Below, in pieces: positions 43,887 through 54,600 of a DNA stretch of 64,000 nucleotides. The stretch's first letter is position 1, and each line of letters begins with the position of its first letter. The translations under genes were made by a program, and so were the position numbers. Source of the DNA: Phalacrocorax aristotelis (lineage: Eukaryota; Chordata; Aves; Suliformes; Phalacrocoracidae); contig NC_134283.1 in assembly GCF_949628215.1 (NCBI RefSeq), forward strand, positions 24,716,975 through 24,780,974. The letters run 5' to 3'. The notes beneath the pieces are model-generated. The model did no database searches, was not told the DNA's origin, and saw nothing but the letters and a program-made list of their open reading frames with translations.

Positions 43887-46800
43887 GTATGGGGCTTTCC
43901 TCTCCCCACGACCCCTGCAGGGTTTGCTCCAAACTCCTGACCTGGTGGAAGGGGGAAGCCACAGGAGGGGCAGTAAGGTTTTCACTGGGAAATGGGGACG
44001 GGGGGGTGAGGGCAGGCAGGCAGCAGCTCAGGGGGTTTCTTGTCCACCCCAGCAGGGACTGGTGCGTTGTGCTGAAATTTGCATTTCATTTCCTCCTTTG
44101 TGTTGCCAAAGGAGTCTGGCAGGGTAAACAGAGGGAGAAGAGCAGAGAAGGGTGTTTGGGGCTGACCAAGACAAGGATGGATAAATCCTGTAGCATGTGT
44201 TGATGTGGACATGTGTGCAGGAGAGCAAGAGGCAGGCACGGGGCTCCACTGTCCCGTGGAACCACTGAAGCAAGCGCATGCCCATCCTGTGCAACCCCAG
44301 GCACCTGCAAACTGCCACTGATAAATGTATTCCTGGCAGGGATTAAGAAGTATTCCTCCAGGGATTAAGAAGTCTCTCCCTCTTAGAAGAGCCTCGGGGA
44401 CCACACCATTGCTGAGCTTTGAGTTGGGAAACAGGTGTTCCCTCTCGAGGCCCCTCCCTCTGGCCCCTTCCTCCCTCTGCCCTTCGTTTTTCCGAGTCAG
44501 CGTCCCAGCATGTACAGAGATGTAGGACCTCGATGTCCCTGCCTATGAGTCCAGCTGCTGTCCTTGAAATGATCCAGAATCAGCTGCGAGTGAGGGGATA
44601 AAATGCATTAGCTATGCTCACTCACTGGCTTGTATTTGAAATTTCTGGGCTCAGTTTAGAGCCCAAGCAAAACACCCTGCAGCAATCCAGTGTGTGGGCA
44701 GGAAACATCTGGCTTGCTCTGGACCTCAGGACAGGTCACAGCCTCCTCAGGAATTAGCAGGAAGCATCCTTTGCAGTTACACATATCGCAAACTAACTTT
44801 CTCCCCCAAGTTACATATTAAAAATTCAGGGCTGCCAACAGAAGTGAGTTGTGTAGGATAGCAGCCATTTCCTTCATCCCTGAAGCTGGTAAAGGAGAAA
44901 CACAGCTCTGTGTATGGGGAAGCCATTTCCATGGGTAAGCTGAGTTCTCAGCTGCATATTCCTCCTGGGTTTTTGTTTGTTTGGGGTTTTTTTGTTGTTT
45001 TTGTTTTTATTGGTTTGGGTTTTTTTAACTCCCCAGGATAGGCAGGGAAATCAGGAATGCAGCTCTTAAGAGGAATTATAAACGGGTTTTGCTGCAAGGA
45101 ACCTTGGTCAAATTTGATTATTTGCCTTTAAATTTTTCAAAAATTAGAACTTCCCACCTGCAACAACTACCTCATGGAAAACCTAAGCTTTCTGGCATCA
45201 TCTTTATTAAAGAAATGGGAATCTGGCAGCTGTGTCTGCTGTGGCCATTCATGGGTGCTCAAGGTGTGAAAACGTTGCTGGAGGCAGCTAGAAGCAAACA
45301 GAACCATTCAGTCACTGTCTAAACCCTGAAGAGGTTTAATGTCCCCTCTGAAATGTGTTATTGTGCAGTGTAACAGCAGTCAATGATTGTGGTATCTGTT
45401 AAAGAAAACAGCTGGGTGAGTTAAGTACTGCTGTTTCGCTGATCTTCAGAAAAGATGGTTGCTTATTACCTTATCCTCAGGTCCCACAGTTGCTAACAGA
45501 TGCGAAAACTAAGGATTTGGATCACATTAGGCACATGTGAAGATTCTGACAGGAGCAGAGCTTTAACAGATAAAGTGAGATTTATGCATTTAAAGTGATA
45601 TTTTCTTATTCAAAGGGAAAGTTGTTTATTAATCTAGCACATAAAAAATTACACTTATATAAAAATTAAACATTGACTTGAAAGATTTCAAGATTATATC
45701 AGTTTTCTGTTATGCCCTATGAGGAGGCAAGTGAACGCAGTTTATTATAGGACTTGCTGGTGAAAGCGAGCAGGTAGAAGGTGCCCATGCCATTTCACCA
45801 GCTCCACAACCTGCCAGTCTGGTTTAATGCTACCTATGATGCTTCCCTGCTATGAAGTTCAGTGCTGTCTAGGATTCTAGGGTGAATTCTCGGACATCGT
45901 GACATGGCTGCAGGAACGTAAAAGCGCTTTAGCTACTGCCCTAGAAGAGCTTCAGAAAAATGAGAATCAGCTCAAGGTTGGTACCCAGGTCATCACTAAT
46001 CAAGAGCATCTTTCATAGAATTCATAGAATCGTAGAATCATTAAGGTTGGAAAAGACCTCTAGGATCATCAAGTCCAACCATCAACCCAATACCACCATA
46101 TGTTCTAAACCATGTCCTGAAGTGCCACGTCTATATGGTTTTTGAAGACCTCCAGGGATGGTGTCTCAACCACCTCTCTCAGCAGCCTGTTCCAATGCCT
46201 GAACACTCTTTCAGTAAAGACATTTTTTCCTAATATCCAATCTAAACCTCCCCTGATGCAGCTTGAGGCCATTTCCTCTCGTTCTATCACTAGTGACTTG
46301 GGAGAAGAGACCAACACCCACCTCGATACAACCTCCCGTCAGGTAGTTGTAGAGAGCGATAAGGTCTCCCCTCAGCCTCCTCTTCTCCAGGCTAAACAAC
46401 CCCAGCTCCCTCAGCCGCTCCTCACAACACTTGTCCTCCAGACCCTTCACCAGCCTCATCACCCTTCTCTGGACACGCTCCAGCACCTCAATGTCCATCT
46501 TGTACTGAGGGGCCCAAAACAGAGCACAATATTCAAGGTGCGGCCTCACCAGTGCCCAGTACAGGGGCACAATCACTGCCCTTCTCCTGCTGACCACACT
46601 ATTCCTGATACAAGCCGGGATGCTGTTGGCCTTCTTGGCCACCTGGGCACACTGCCGACTCATGTCCAGACAGCTGTCATCCAACACTCACAGGTCCTCC
46701 TCCCCACAGGCAGCTCTCCAGCCACTCCTCCCCAAGCCTGCAGCGTTGCATGGGGTTGTTGTGACCCAAGTGCAGGACCCAGCACTTGACCTTGTTAATC

Positions 46801-49800
46801 CTCATACAATTGGCCTCAGCCATCGATCCAGCCTGTCCAGATCCCTCTGCAGAGCCTTCCTACCCTTGAGCAGATCAACACTCCCACCCAACTTGGTGAG
46901 GGCACACTTGGTCCCCTCCTCCAGGGTAAAGATATTAAACAAGGCTGGCCCCAACACTCAGCCCTGGGGAACGCCGCTTGTGACCAGACACCAACTGGAT
47001 TTAGCTCCATTCACCACAGCTCTCTGGGGTCAGCCATCCAGCCAGTTTTTTATCAAACGAAGATTACACCTATCTAAGCCATGAGCTGCCAGCTTCTCTG
47101 GGCAGATGCTGTGGGAGACAGTGTCAAAGGCTTTGCTAAAGTCCAGCCTTTCCCTCATCTACTAGGCAGGTCACCGGGTCCTAGGAGGAGATCAGGTTGC
47201 TCAGGCAGAACCTGCCTTTCATGAAGCCATGCTGACTGGGCCTCATCCCCTGGTTGTCCTGCATTTGCCTAGTGAGCTCACTCAAGATGAACTGCTTCAT
47301 AACCTTCCCTGGTACTGAGGTCAGGCTGTCAGACTTGTAGTTCTCAGATACTCCTTCCAGCCCTACTTGTAGATGGGCATGACATCGGCAAACCTCCAGT
47401 CATCTGGGACTTCCCCGGTTGACCAGGACTGCTGATAAATGATGGAGAGTGGCTTGGCGAGCTCCTCTGCCAGCTCCCTCAGTACTCTTGGGTGGATCCC
47501 ATCTGGCCCCATAGACTTGTGAGTGTCCAGGTGGCACAGCAGGTCGTAAACTGCTTCCTCCTGGATTATGGGGTGTTTATTCTGCTCCCCGTCCCTGCCT
47601 TCCAGCTCAGGGTGCAGAATGCCCTGGGGATAACTGGTCTTACTGTTGAAGACTGAGGCAAAGAAGGCATTAAGTACCTCAACGTTCTCCTCATCTTCCA
47701 TGGTGATGTTCCCCCCTGCATCCAATAAAGGATGGAGATTCTCCTTGGCTCTCTTTTTGTTGTTAATGCATTTGTAAAAACATTTTTGTTACCTCTTACA
47801 ACAATGGCCAGATTGAGTTCTAGCTGGACTTTTGTCTAATTTTCTCTCTGCATGACCTAATGAGATCTCTGTACTCTTCCTGCCCCTTCTTCCTAAAATG
47901 GTAAACTCTCCCTTTTTTCCTGAGTGTCAGCAGAAGCTCCCTGTTCAGCCAGGCTGGTTGTTTTCCCTGCCAGTTTGTCTTGCGGTGCCTAGGGACAGCC
48001 TGCTCCTGTGCCTTCAAGACTTCCTTCATGAAGAATGCGCAGCCTTCCCAGACCCCTTTGCCCACCAGGACTGCCTCCCAAGGGACTCTCCCAGCCAGTG
48101 TCCTGAACAGGCCAAAGTCTGCCTTCCAGAATCCGTGGTGGTGGTTTTGCTGAGCCCCCTCCTCACTTCGCAAAGAATCGAGAACTCTATCATATCATGG
48201 TCACTAAGCCCAAGACGGTTTCTGACCACCACACCTCCCACCAGTCCTTCTCTGTTTGTGAACAGGAGGTCAAGCGAGGCACCTCCCCTGATAGGCTCAC
48301 TTACCAGCTGTGTCAGGAAGGTCTCCTCTACACACTCCTGGGACCTCCTAGACTGCTTCCTCTCCACTGTATGGTATTTCCAGCAGACATCTGGCAAGTT
48401 GAAGTCCCCCATAAGAACAAGGCTAGCGATTGTGAGACTTCTGCCAGCTACTTTTAGAACACTTCATTTATCTCTTCGTCCTTGTTCGGTGGTCTGTAAC
48501 AGACCCCCAGCAGGATATCTGCCTTCTTGTCCTTCCCCCTCATCCTTACCCATAAGCACTCGACCTTATGTTCACAATCGCTGGGCTCTATACAATCAAA
48601 ACGCTCCCTAACATACAGGGCCACCCCACTGCCTCCCCTTCCTTGCCTATCCCTTCTGAAGAGCTTACAGCCATCTATTGCTGCACTCCAGTCATGAGAG
48701 TCATCCCACCATGTCTCTGTGATCGCAACTAAGTCATAGCTATCCCACTGCACAATGGCTTCCAGCTGCTCCTGTGTGTTGCCCATGCTGCATGCATTGG
48801 TGTAGATGCACTTGAGTTGGGTTATCGATTTCACCCCCAACCTTGGCACGCCACCCCTAAGCTCCTCTCTGGTGGGCCTGGCTGCATCCCTTCCCACTTC
48901 GAACCTAGTTTAAAGCCCTGCTGCAGGACTGGCAAACCACAGATTGTACATATCATTATATATTTTTTAAAGTTTTCTATCTGTTAAATAAAAGAAGAAC
49001 ATTTTGAGTCTACAAGTGGGATTTTCAGTGTGTACTGATATAATTCTCACATTGCTAGCTGAATTTTATCTGATTTTGTTACTATAGCACAATAATTTTC
49101 ATAACCCTCGTTTTATTCAGATATTCTAAGCGGATGCTTATTGTCTGCTTCCGTCTAAAGCCAGTGCAAAGGATAGATGCGATCCTAATTAATAACAGAG
49201 ACACTAAGATGAAGTGTTGGGTTTCTGATACAGTGCAGCATTTTCTTATCTGTTCATTTAGACCAATACAAAACCAGTGACTTCTCAACTGCAAAAGCTG
49301 TTTCAAGAGGTGAAGACAGAAATTACTCAGAAAGAGAAGATGATCCTGAGTGACATTCAATCCAATGAGAAAAATCAACTGGCAGACATTACCAAAGTGA
49401 AGAAGGAGATGGAACAGAGGAAAGATGAGGCTGCGCAGCATCTTCAGTCTTTGCAGAAGATGAGAGAGCAACCAGATATTTTCATCTTCGTCAAAGTAAG
49501 CAGCAGTATTCTGCTTTTCTTCATGAATATGCCTTATTCTTAGCCAGTTGCCCTTTCTGGAAATCACACTAATAATTTTTTCCTTCTTTTTTGGGCAATC
49601 CTATTTGTAGGAATTTAAACTGGCTAGGGACAGGTATGTTCCATCTGAAACACTTGTTTTCTCCTTTGAAAAAATATGGTGTTGATAACTGGGAACAAAC
49701 CCCACTGTGGGTGCCCCTCTGTCCCAAACCCTACACTGCAAAGCTGCTCCCTATTCCAGCCGAATCAGAGGGCACCACGTCCACAGAGTTAACAAGGATG

Positions 49801-51685
49801 GAAAGACATCTGCCTGCCGTTCCAGTGGTCCCTTTAAGTTTCAGTTTCCTTGGCACCTGTGTGGTTGCTGCATTCTGATGAAAACCACTGGCTTGTATTA
49901 CCAGAAAACATTTTTATCAGAGATGAAGCCCATAGGGTTCAGTTTACATCAACACGCTCTTGGATGCATATTGGTGACCTCTGGCTGCTGAGGTAACTGG
50001 CTCATTTCCTACCAATTTTTGCTTCTGATTGTGGGCAAGCTTAATAGCTAGACAGATTTATTATCCCTTCTCTTGCAAGTGATAACTTTAATTTATGCCT
50101 TATCACTTTCTAGTTGATGCCTGGGTATCAGCTATAATTCAATGGTGCAAAACAACACCAACCACACCAGAAAGTTACAGATCCACAACAGACTTTGCTG
50201 TAGCATGAAACTCCCCAGCTGCATGAAGGGCTAGCTCAAACAAACATCTAGCGAGATTTTAAGATGTCATCTCTGTAACTTGTACAAATTAAAGCTGAGT
50301 TTGAACTTGGATTGTAAGGAAAACTTTGAATCACTGTGTACCCAGTGGCTGTGCTGGCAGCAGCACAGTCCATTACTCACAGCTGTGCCGCAAGTCAAAA
50401 TCCAGCCTGTAGGATCAAAGTCATTTTCCAGAAGCCTGGATACCATTTAATATGTTTGGCATTTTCTTTCTATCATGATGGCTGTTGTGCTAGAAGAGCA
50501 AGAGCCTGCCTGCAGCAGGTCAAAGCACTATTTGCACAAGGGTATTAGCAAAACGCCTCCCCCTTTCTCATTTTCAGCAATTGAAAGTTCCCATCCAGGA
50601 TTGGTAAGCAAAGGGCATTGCCAAATGAATAACAATATATAACAATTGCAGCTCATTTAATCTTATTGGAGAGCTGTTTACCTGGTACTTCTTGTTGCCA
50701 AAGTGCCCTCTTCTTTGTGGAGTCCTTCCTAACAAAGGAGTTTGTTAACTTTCTAATGCTAAATGGTTTTTCTTTGGTGAAATCACTGCCTGCACCCTAG
50801 GATTTCGAGTCAGAATTTCAGCATCAGGAGGATGGACGTAGTGGTCGCGCAGCTGGATCAGGCCAGGATCCACCACTATCGATGCCTGATGCGGGACTTT
50901 GTGAATCGCCTGAGCTTGCTGATGCAAAGCGTGCACAGTGAGTGATCTGCCCCGACCCACTGCCATGCACCGCTGACCCTGAGAGGAAAACAGCAAGGCA
51001 TGGGGCTCAGTGTGCCAGGCTGATAGCCACTGAACACTGGCTCCTTTACAGGGACATGTGTGTGGCCTTGAGGGGCTGATGAGGATTTGGATGGGATCCT
51101 GGGGCTGTTGGAGAGGGAAGGGCAAAGGGGCAGAAAGACTATTTCTGGGGATAACAAGGAAGAGGTCTGCTCCTAACCTGCGTAAGGCCAGATTCTCCTC
51201 TGTCTGTTGTGGTTTCCTGCTCCCACCTACCTCCCAAGTCTTTGGGTGCTCAATCACACTTTTGAGAAATGTCCTCTTCATTTGCCCACCCCCATCCCCA
51301 CCTAGTTTATTCTTGACCATGAGATCCAGGGGTACCACGTCTCAAACTTGAATGCTTTGTAAAATATTGTTATCCATCTTTCTTAGGTGAACTCGCCAAA
51401 CAAATTAAATGGAACAGGTAAATCCTTTTCTTTATTTACGAATGTTCCCTGCAAATTTCTCCAACAGTTGTTTATTTAAGGGCTGTGTGTCCTATGCTCC
51501 TCTGCTTCGGTCTCAAGGAGAGCCAAGCAGAGTCTAGAAGGCTGTCCTTCATCTCAAAAGAGGGGGTCGGATCTATTCACATCTCGTATTTCGTTATTAA
51601 GAGGATGTGATTCATGTTTTACAAGGCACTAACATTCAACACTTTCTTTACAGTGAGGCTTCAGATACTGGTACCTTTTCAAACT
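43241..51685 (+). CDS. TRIM25-like tripartite-motif gene copy B (frame change, no B30.2 exon seen)
   Basis: This is a predicted RING-type E3 ubiquitin ligase of the TRIM25-like class, a family often involved in innate antiviral signalling. Exons are 43241-43886 (start ATG at 43268), 45881-45976 (96 nt), 49262-49495 (234 nt), 49611-49633 (23 nt), 50801-50937 (137 nt), 51387-51417 (31 nt) and 51654-51685 (32 nt). All have GT/AG borders and compatible phases. The RING is a perfect C3HC4, both B-boxes have all their ligands, and the coiled-coil exons are open. Two oddities stand out. RING and B-boxes are in different frames, with a change between about 43545 and 43585. No B30.2 exon is found after 51685. 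It could be an assembly error in a working gene, or a young pseudogene. Confidence 0.65.
45881..45976 (+). CDS. TRIM copy B 96-nt coiled-coil exon
   Basis: Exactly 32 codons, phase 0 to 0, start [11 protein letters not shown] and end [11 protein letters not shown]. They align with copy A's 96-nt exon ending LLKQEEELK. The acceptor is GATTCTAG and the donor GTTGGT is weak. The CR1 insertion begins less than 40 bases after this donor. Confidence 0.75.
46014..48950 (-). mobile_element. CR1 LINE, 5'-truncated, antisense to TRIM copy B
   Basis: Read on the minus strand, this starts near 48950 with a TTTAAACTAGGTTCGAAG-type CR1 segment. It then encodes the endonuclease ([35 protein letters not shown], and [10 protein letters not shown] further on). 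Reverse transcriptase pieces follow ([34 protein letters not shown]-like), and then the C-terminal block [16 protein letters not shown]. The element ends at 46014 in the CR1 tail (ATTCTATGAATTCTATG). ORF1 is missing, the ORF2 frame is broken several times, and the FADD catalytic motif is absent where it is expected. It is a dead copy in an intron of TRIM copy B. Confidence 0.93.
49262..49495 (+). CDS. TRIM copy B 234-nt coiled-coil exon
   Basis: Exactly 78 codons, phase 0 to 0, run [20 protein letters not shown], then [19 protein letters not shown], and end PDIFIFVK at a GTAAGC donor. Heptad-like Leu/Ile spacing and high charge indicate a coiled coil. Same length and position as the copy A exon at 38338-38571. 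Confidence 0.82.
49611..49633 (+). CDS. TRIM copy B 23-nt microexon
   Basis: This exon encodes EFKLARD plus 2 nt, with a TTTGTAG acceptor and a GTATGT donor. The 23-nt length is diagnostic for this class and matches copy A. Confidence 0.78.
50801..50937 (+). CDS. TRIM copy B 137-nt linker exon
   Basis: This exon continues the Arg codon from the microexon and encodes [20 protein letters not shown], then [20 protein letters not shown]. It leaves in phase 1 at a GTGAGT donor. It is homologous in position and phase to the 143-nt exon of copy A. The C-terminal half aligns with LRLFQQFLSDMPSLFKAPS. Confidence 0.72.
51387..51417 (+). CDS. TRIM copy B 31-nt microexon
   Basis: This exon completes a Ser codon and encodes ELAKQIKWN plus 2 nt, with a TTTCTTAG acceptor and a GTAAAT donor. 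It has no counterpart in copy A. Confidence 0.55.
51654..51685 (+). CDS. TRIM copy B 32-nt microexon
   Basis: This exon completes a Ser codon, encodes [10 protein letters not shown] plus 1 nt, and ends at a consensus GTAAGT donor. Together with the 31-nt exon it adds 63 nt, so the phase is restored to 1, the phase in which copy A enters its B30.2 exon. A further exon must therefore follow. I could not find it. Confidence 0.55.
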
Positions 51686-54600
51686 GTAAGTCTTCAAAAA
51701 TACTAGTTATTCCTCAGGACTCTGGCCTGGGGCTGTGAGTCTTGCTGAAAAAATCTCTCACCTAAATATGTGAACAGCATTTTGTTGCACGCATCTCCTC
51801 TCCTTGCCAGAGGTGAGACTAGCAGGAGTGCAGCCTCAGGGCGCAATTCTCAAAATCTGCAGCGGGCAGAAATCTCTGCGAAGTCCCCAGAAAAATCATT
51901 TATCTTCAGACTGAGGGAGAGACTAGGTTTGTTTCCATGCTCCATAAAGTCAGAGCCTGCTCCGAGTGAAAAACGTGGAGGGGTTCCCACCAACTGAGCA
52001 GGAGCTGGAGCAAACCCAGTGCCTCAAAGGATTCCCATGCAAATCTGAATGCTGCAGGAGATATTGAATCTCTAAGCAGTGTTTTCCTTTAGATAGCACT
52101 AGTCCAATGCTCAAATGGATTTCTGTGGGGCACAGTGGTGCATCTTTTCTACAAGCTTTTTTTTGAAAAAAAACCCACCACCAAACTTGTTTAGAAGTTA
52201 TTTGAAAGATTTTTTTTGTATTATTTAATTGCTGTAACTAAAGTTCAGTTTGCAAACAAGTTTTCTTAAATCATAAATTCAAAATAAAATCTTACTTCCT
52301 TCTCCACTTTTTAATTTTCGGAGGGGAAAAATATGCTCTTCTGACAAGCATTACTTAGGGACAGGTTAATGGTAAAATTTACCTTGGAAGGGATGTGTCT
52401 GAGAACAGCTGTCCAATGGGGGGGTTGAGGGCAAGGTAGTCTTGCCCTAAATGAAAACATACTTGTTTTACCAGACACATTTGGAAAACCAGGAAAAAAA
52501 ATCTTGTTTTCTTTTTTCAATAATTCATGTAGCTGGTAATGGATGGAAAGCATAAGAGGCACACAGTTCAGGTAAGAGATTAAATGGAGTTTTAATTACA
52601 CAGTGCAGCTTAACAATACAGTTACTTTCATTTAACGTAATGCCAGCGTCAAATCTAGCGGTATTTTTTTTAAATCAGTGTATGTGGCTATTTATTTGTC
52701 CTGTGAACTGAGTCTTCCACAGACAATGTCTGCGTTCTATACAGAACCAGGCAGTTACTCAAAACAGTGGAGGGAGAAGAAATATTTTTTCTGAGGCAAT
52801 GCAAAGCTGCACTTGGAAGCAACTTGCCAAATATGTTATTAGCATAGCAATAAAATATTACTTTATTATTACAGTAAGTGAAGCTTTTCCGTCTTATGTA
52901 TTCCTACAGCACAAAACAACTGAATGGATTACTGTGCTTCAAGCAGCAGATGTGAACAAAGTCCATGTATGGCCAGAAGTAAGGAAGAGATGAAAAAAGA
53001 AGTCAGAACTGAGAAGGAAAGAACAAGCTAAATATTGTCAAAAATGTCCTCCTACAATGGGGACCTGCCAGGTGTCTTGACCTCCCCTGCATACCTGCTA
53101 TTAAAAGCAATTCTGTAGCATATGCAAATTTAGAAAAGAAGCGCTAAGAATTTATCATCTCATGGTACTAATGATACTTGTGTACTAATAATTGGGGTGA
53201 CCATGCTGTCATTATATAGTTGGGTAATGAAATAAATGGCTATATAAGCAAGGCTGTCTGATTTCATACTTTCACCAGGAATTAATTGTTGAGAGCATTG
53301 TTTGTGGATGGTTGCAGTAGAAAGCTGTTCAGGTCCATGCCACAAATTTGGATTATCACATTTAACACAAGTGATCTTTGTAGCAAAGAATTAATTATCT
53401 TTGTGTGAAACCAGCTTAGTTAGCCTTTGAGCCACATTTTAACACTTCTCCTACAGAGCACTCAAAGAGCCATGCAAAATACCAGGGTCAGCAGCATACG
53501 AGGATGCTTTACTGGCCACATCTCCATGTGTACAGATGTTCTTTTCTGATCAAGCACATGCTGTGCTCCCCAGATGAGGCCATTATTGCACATGTCAACT
53601 CCACACAGGGATTCCGTGGACACTGCCAGGCAGATAGGCTCACTCTTGGTTGCCTGCAGGCTGCTCTGTGCCTAGCTGTGGTTCAGATCCGACGTGCAGG
53701 TTCACAACCTGGGTGTTTCTTCTCCAAATGATAAAAAAATTCTCCTGCAAACCAATGTTGCCAACATAAACATTTTTAAGAAATAAAAGCTAAAGTTCTG
53801 GGTGCTTCTATATAAATTAGGATTCATGGCTACAACTCTATTTTGTTACTTGTGATAATCAACATATACCACATTGCAGGGATTAAAAACAATCAACTCA
53901 GCAAAATCCATCCCAGATTTAGAGTAACATCTCCCTTCATTGTTAAATGGACTTACCAAGCTGTAATGGATCTGCAGCCCTTGCTCTGCAGCACACATCA
54001 ATTGTCAGCATAACAAAAAGTGTGTGGCCAAATTTTGGGAGCTCACCAGTAGCTCAAGGTGACTTTGCAAATATTCCCTACTGCTCAAAGCCAGTGAGAC
54101 ACGAAGGACAGCTGCTCTCAACCACTCAAGTGAGGCAAAAGAAATGAGCTTGTCCTTTGGCACTTTTATTACCTGGGCTTCTCTCTGGCTGCCAGGTAGT
54201 TATTGTTTTCACCCTAGGAGAAGGAGCCATGACCAGCCAATGCAGTTCGGTGCTGGTATTGCTGCAGGAGGCAAGTTACTGCACTGCTGCAGATCACTAC
54301 AGAGAGTGAGAGGTGTACTCAAGCACAGTATTTTAAGTAACTCCCTCTCCGCCATCTCACAGCACGTCCTGCCTTGGCTATGCTTAGGAAACATCATCAC
54401 CTCTGTAGCACCTTCCGAAATACCATTTTAGCATTCAGCGAAATCTGCATTGCAAACATGTATTTCCATGCCTTCAGCCACATGCTGCCATGGGAGGACC
54501 GGAGAACCGATCTCCCCCTTGCCAGCTGAGGAAAAGGGCAACTGGCAGCAGGGTGCTGAGCAATTCCTGCACTCCCAGGCAGCTGCCCTCACCAGCATGT

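Noticed and set aside
44520-44590. Possible TRIM copy B exon ending at GCTGCGAGTGAGG
   Set aside because: It has no homology to copy A and the wrong length. The 96-nt exon at 45881 fills the expected place exactly.
46142-48611. Plus-strand frames of 215-237 codons
   Set aside because: They are the antisense shadows of the CR1 element, whose coding strand is minus.
52910-52978. Possible 69-nt exon with acceptor and GTAAGG donor downstream of TRIM copy B
   Set aside because: Its only clean frame is phase 0, whereas the preceding microexon leaves in phase 1. In the required phase it hits a stop at once.
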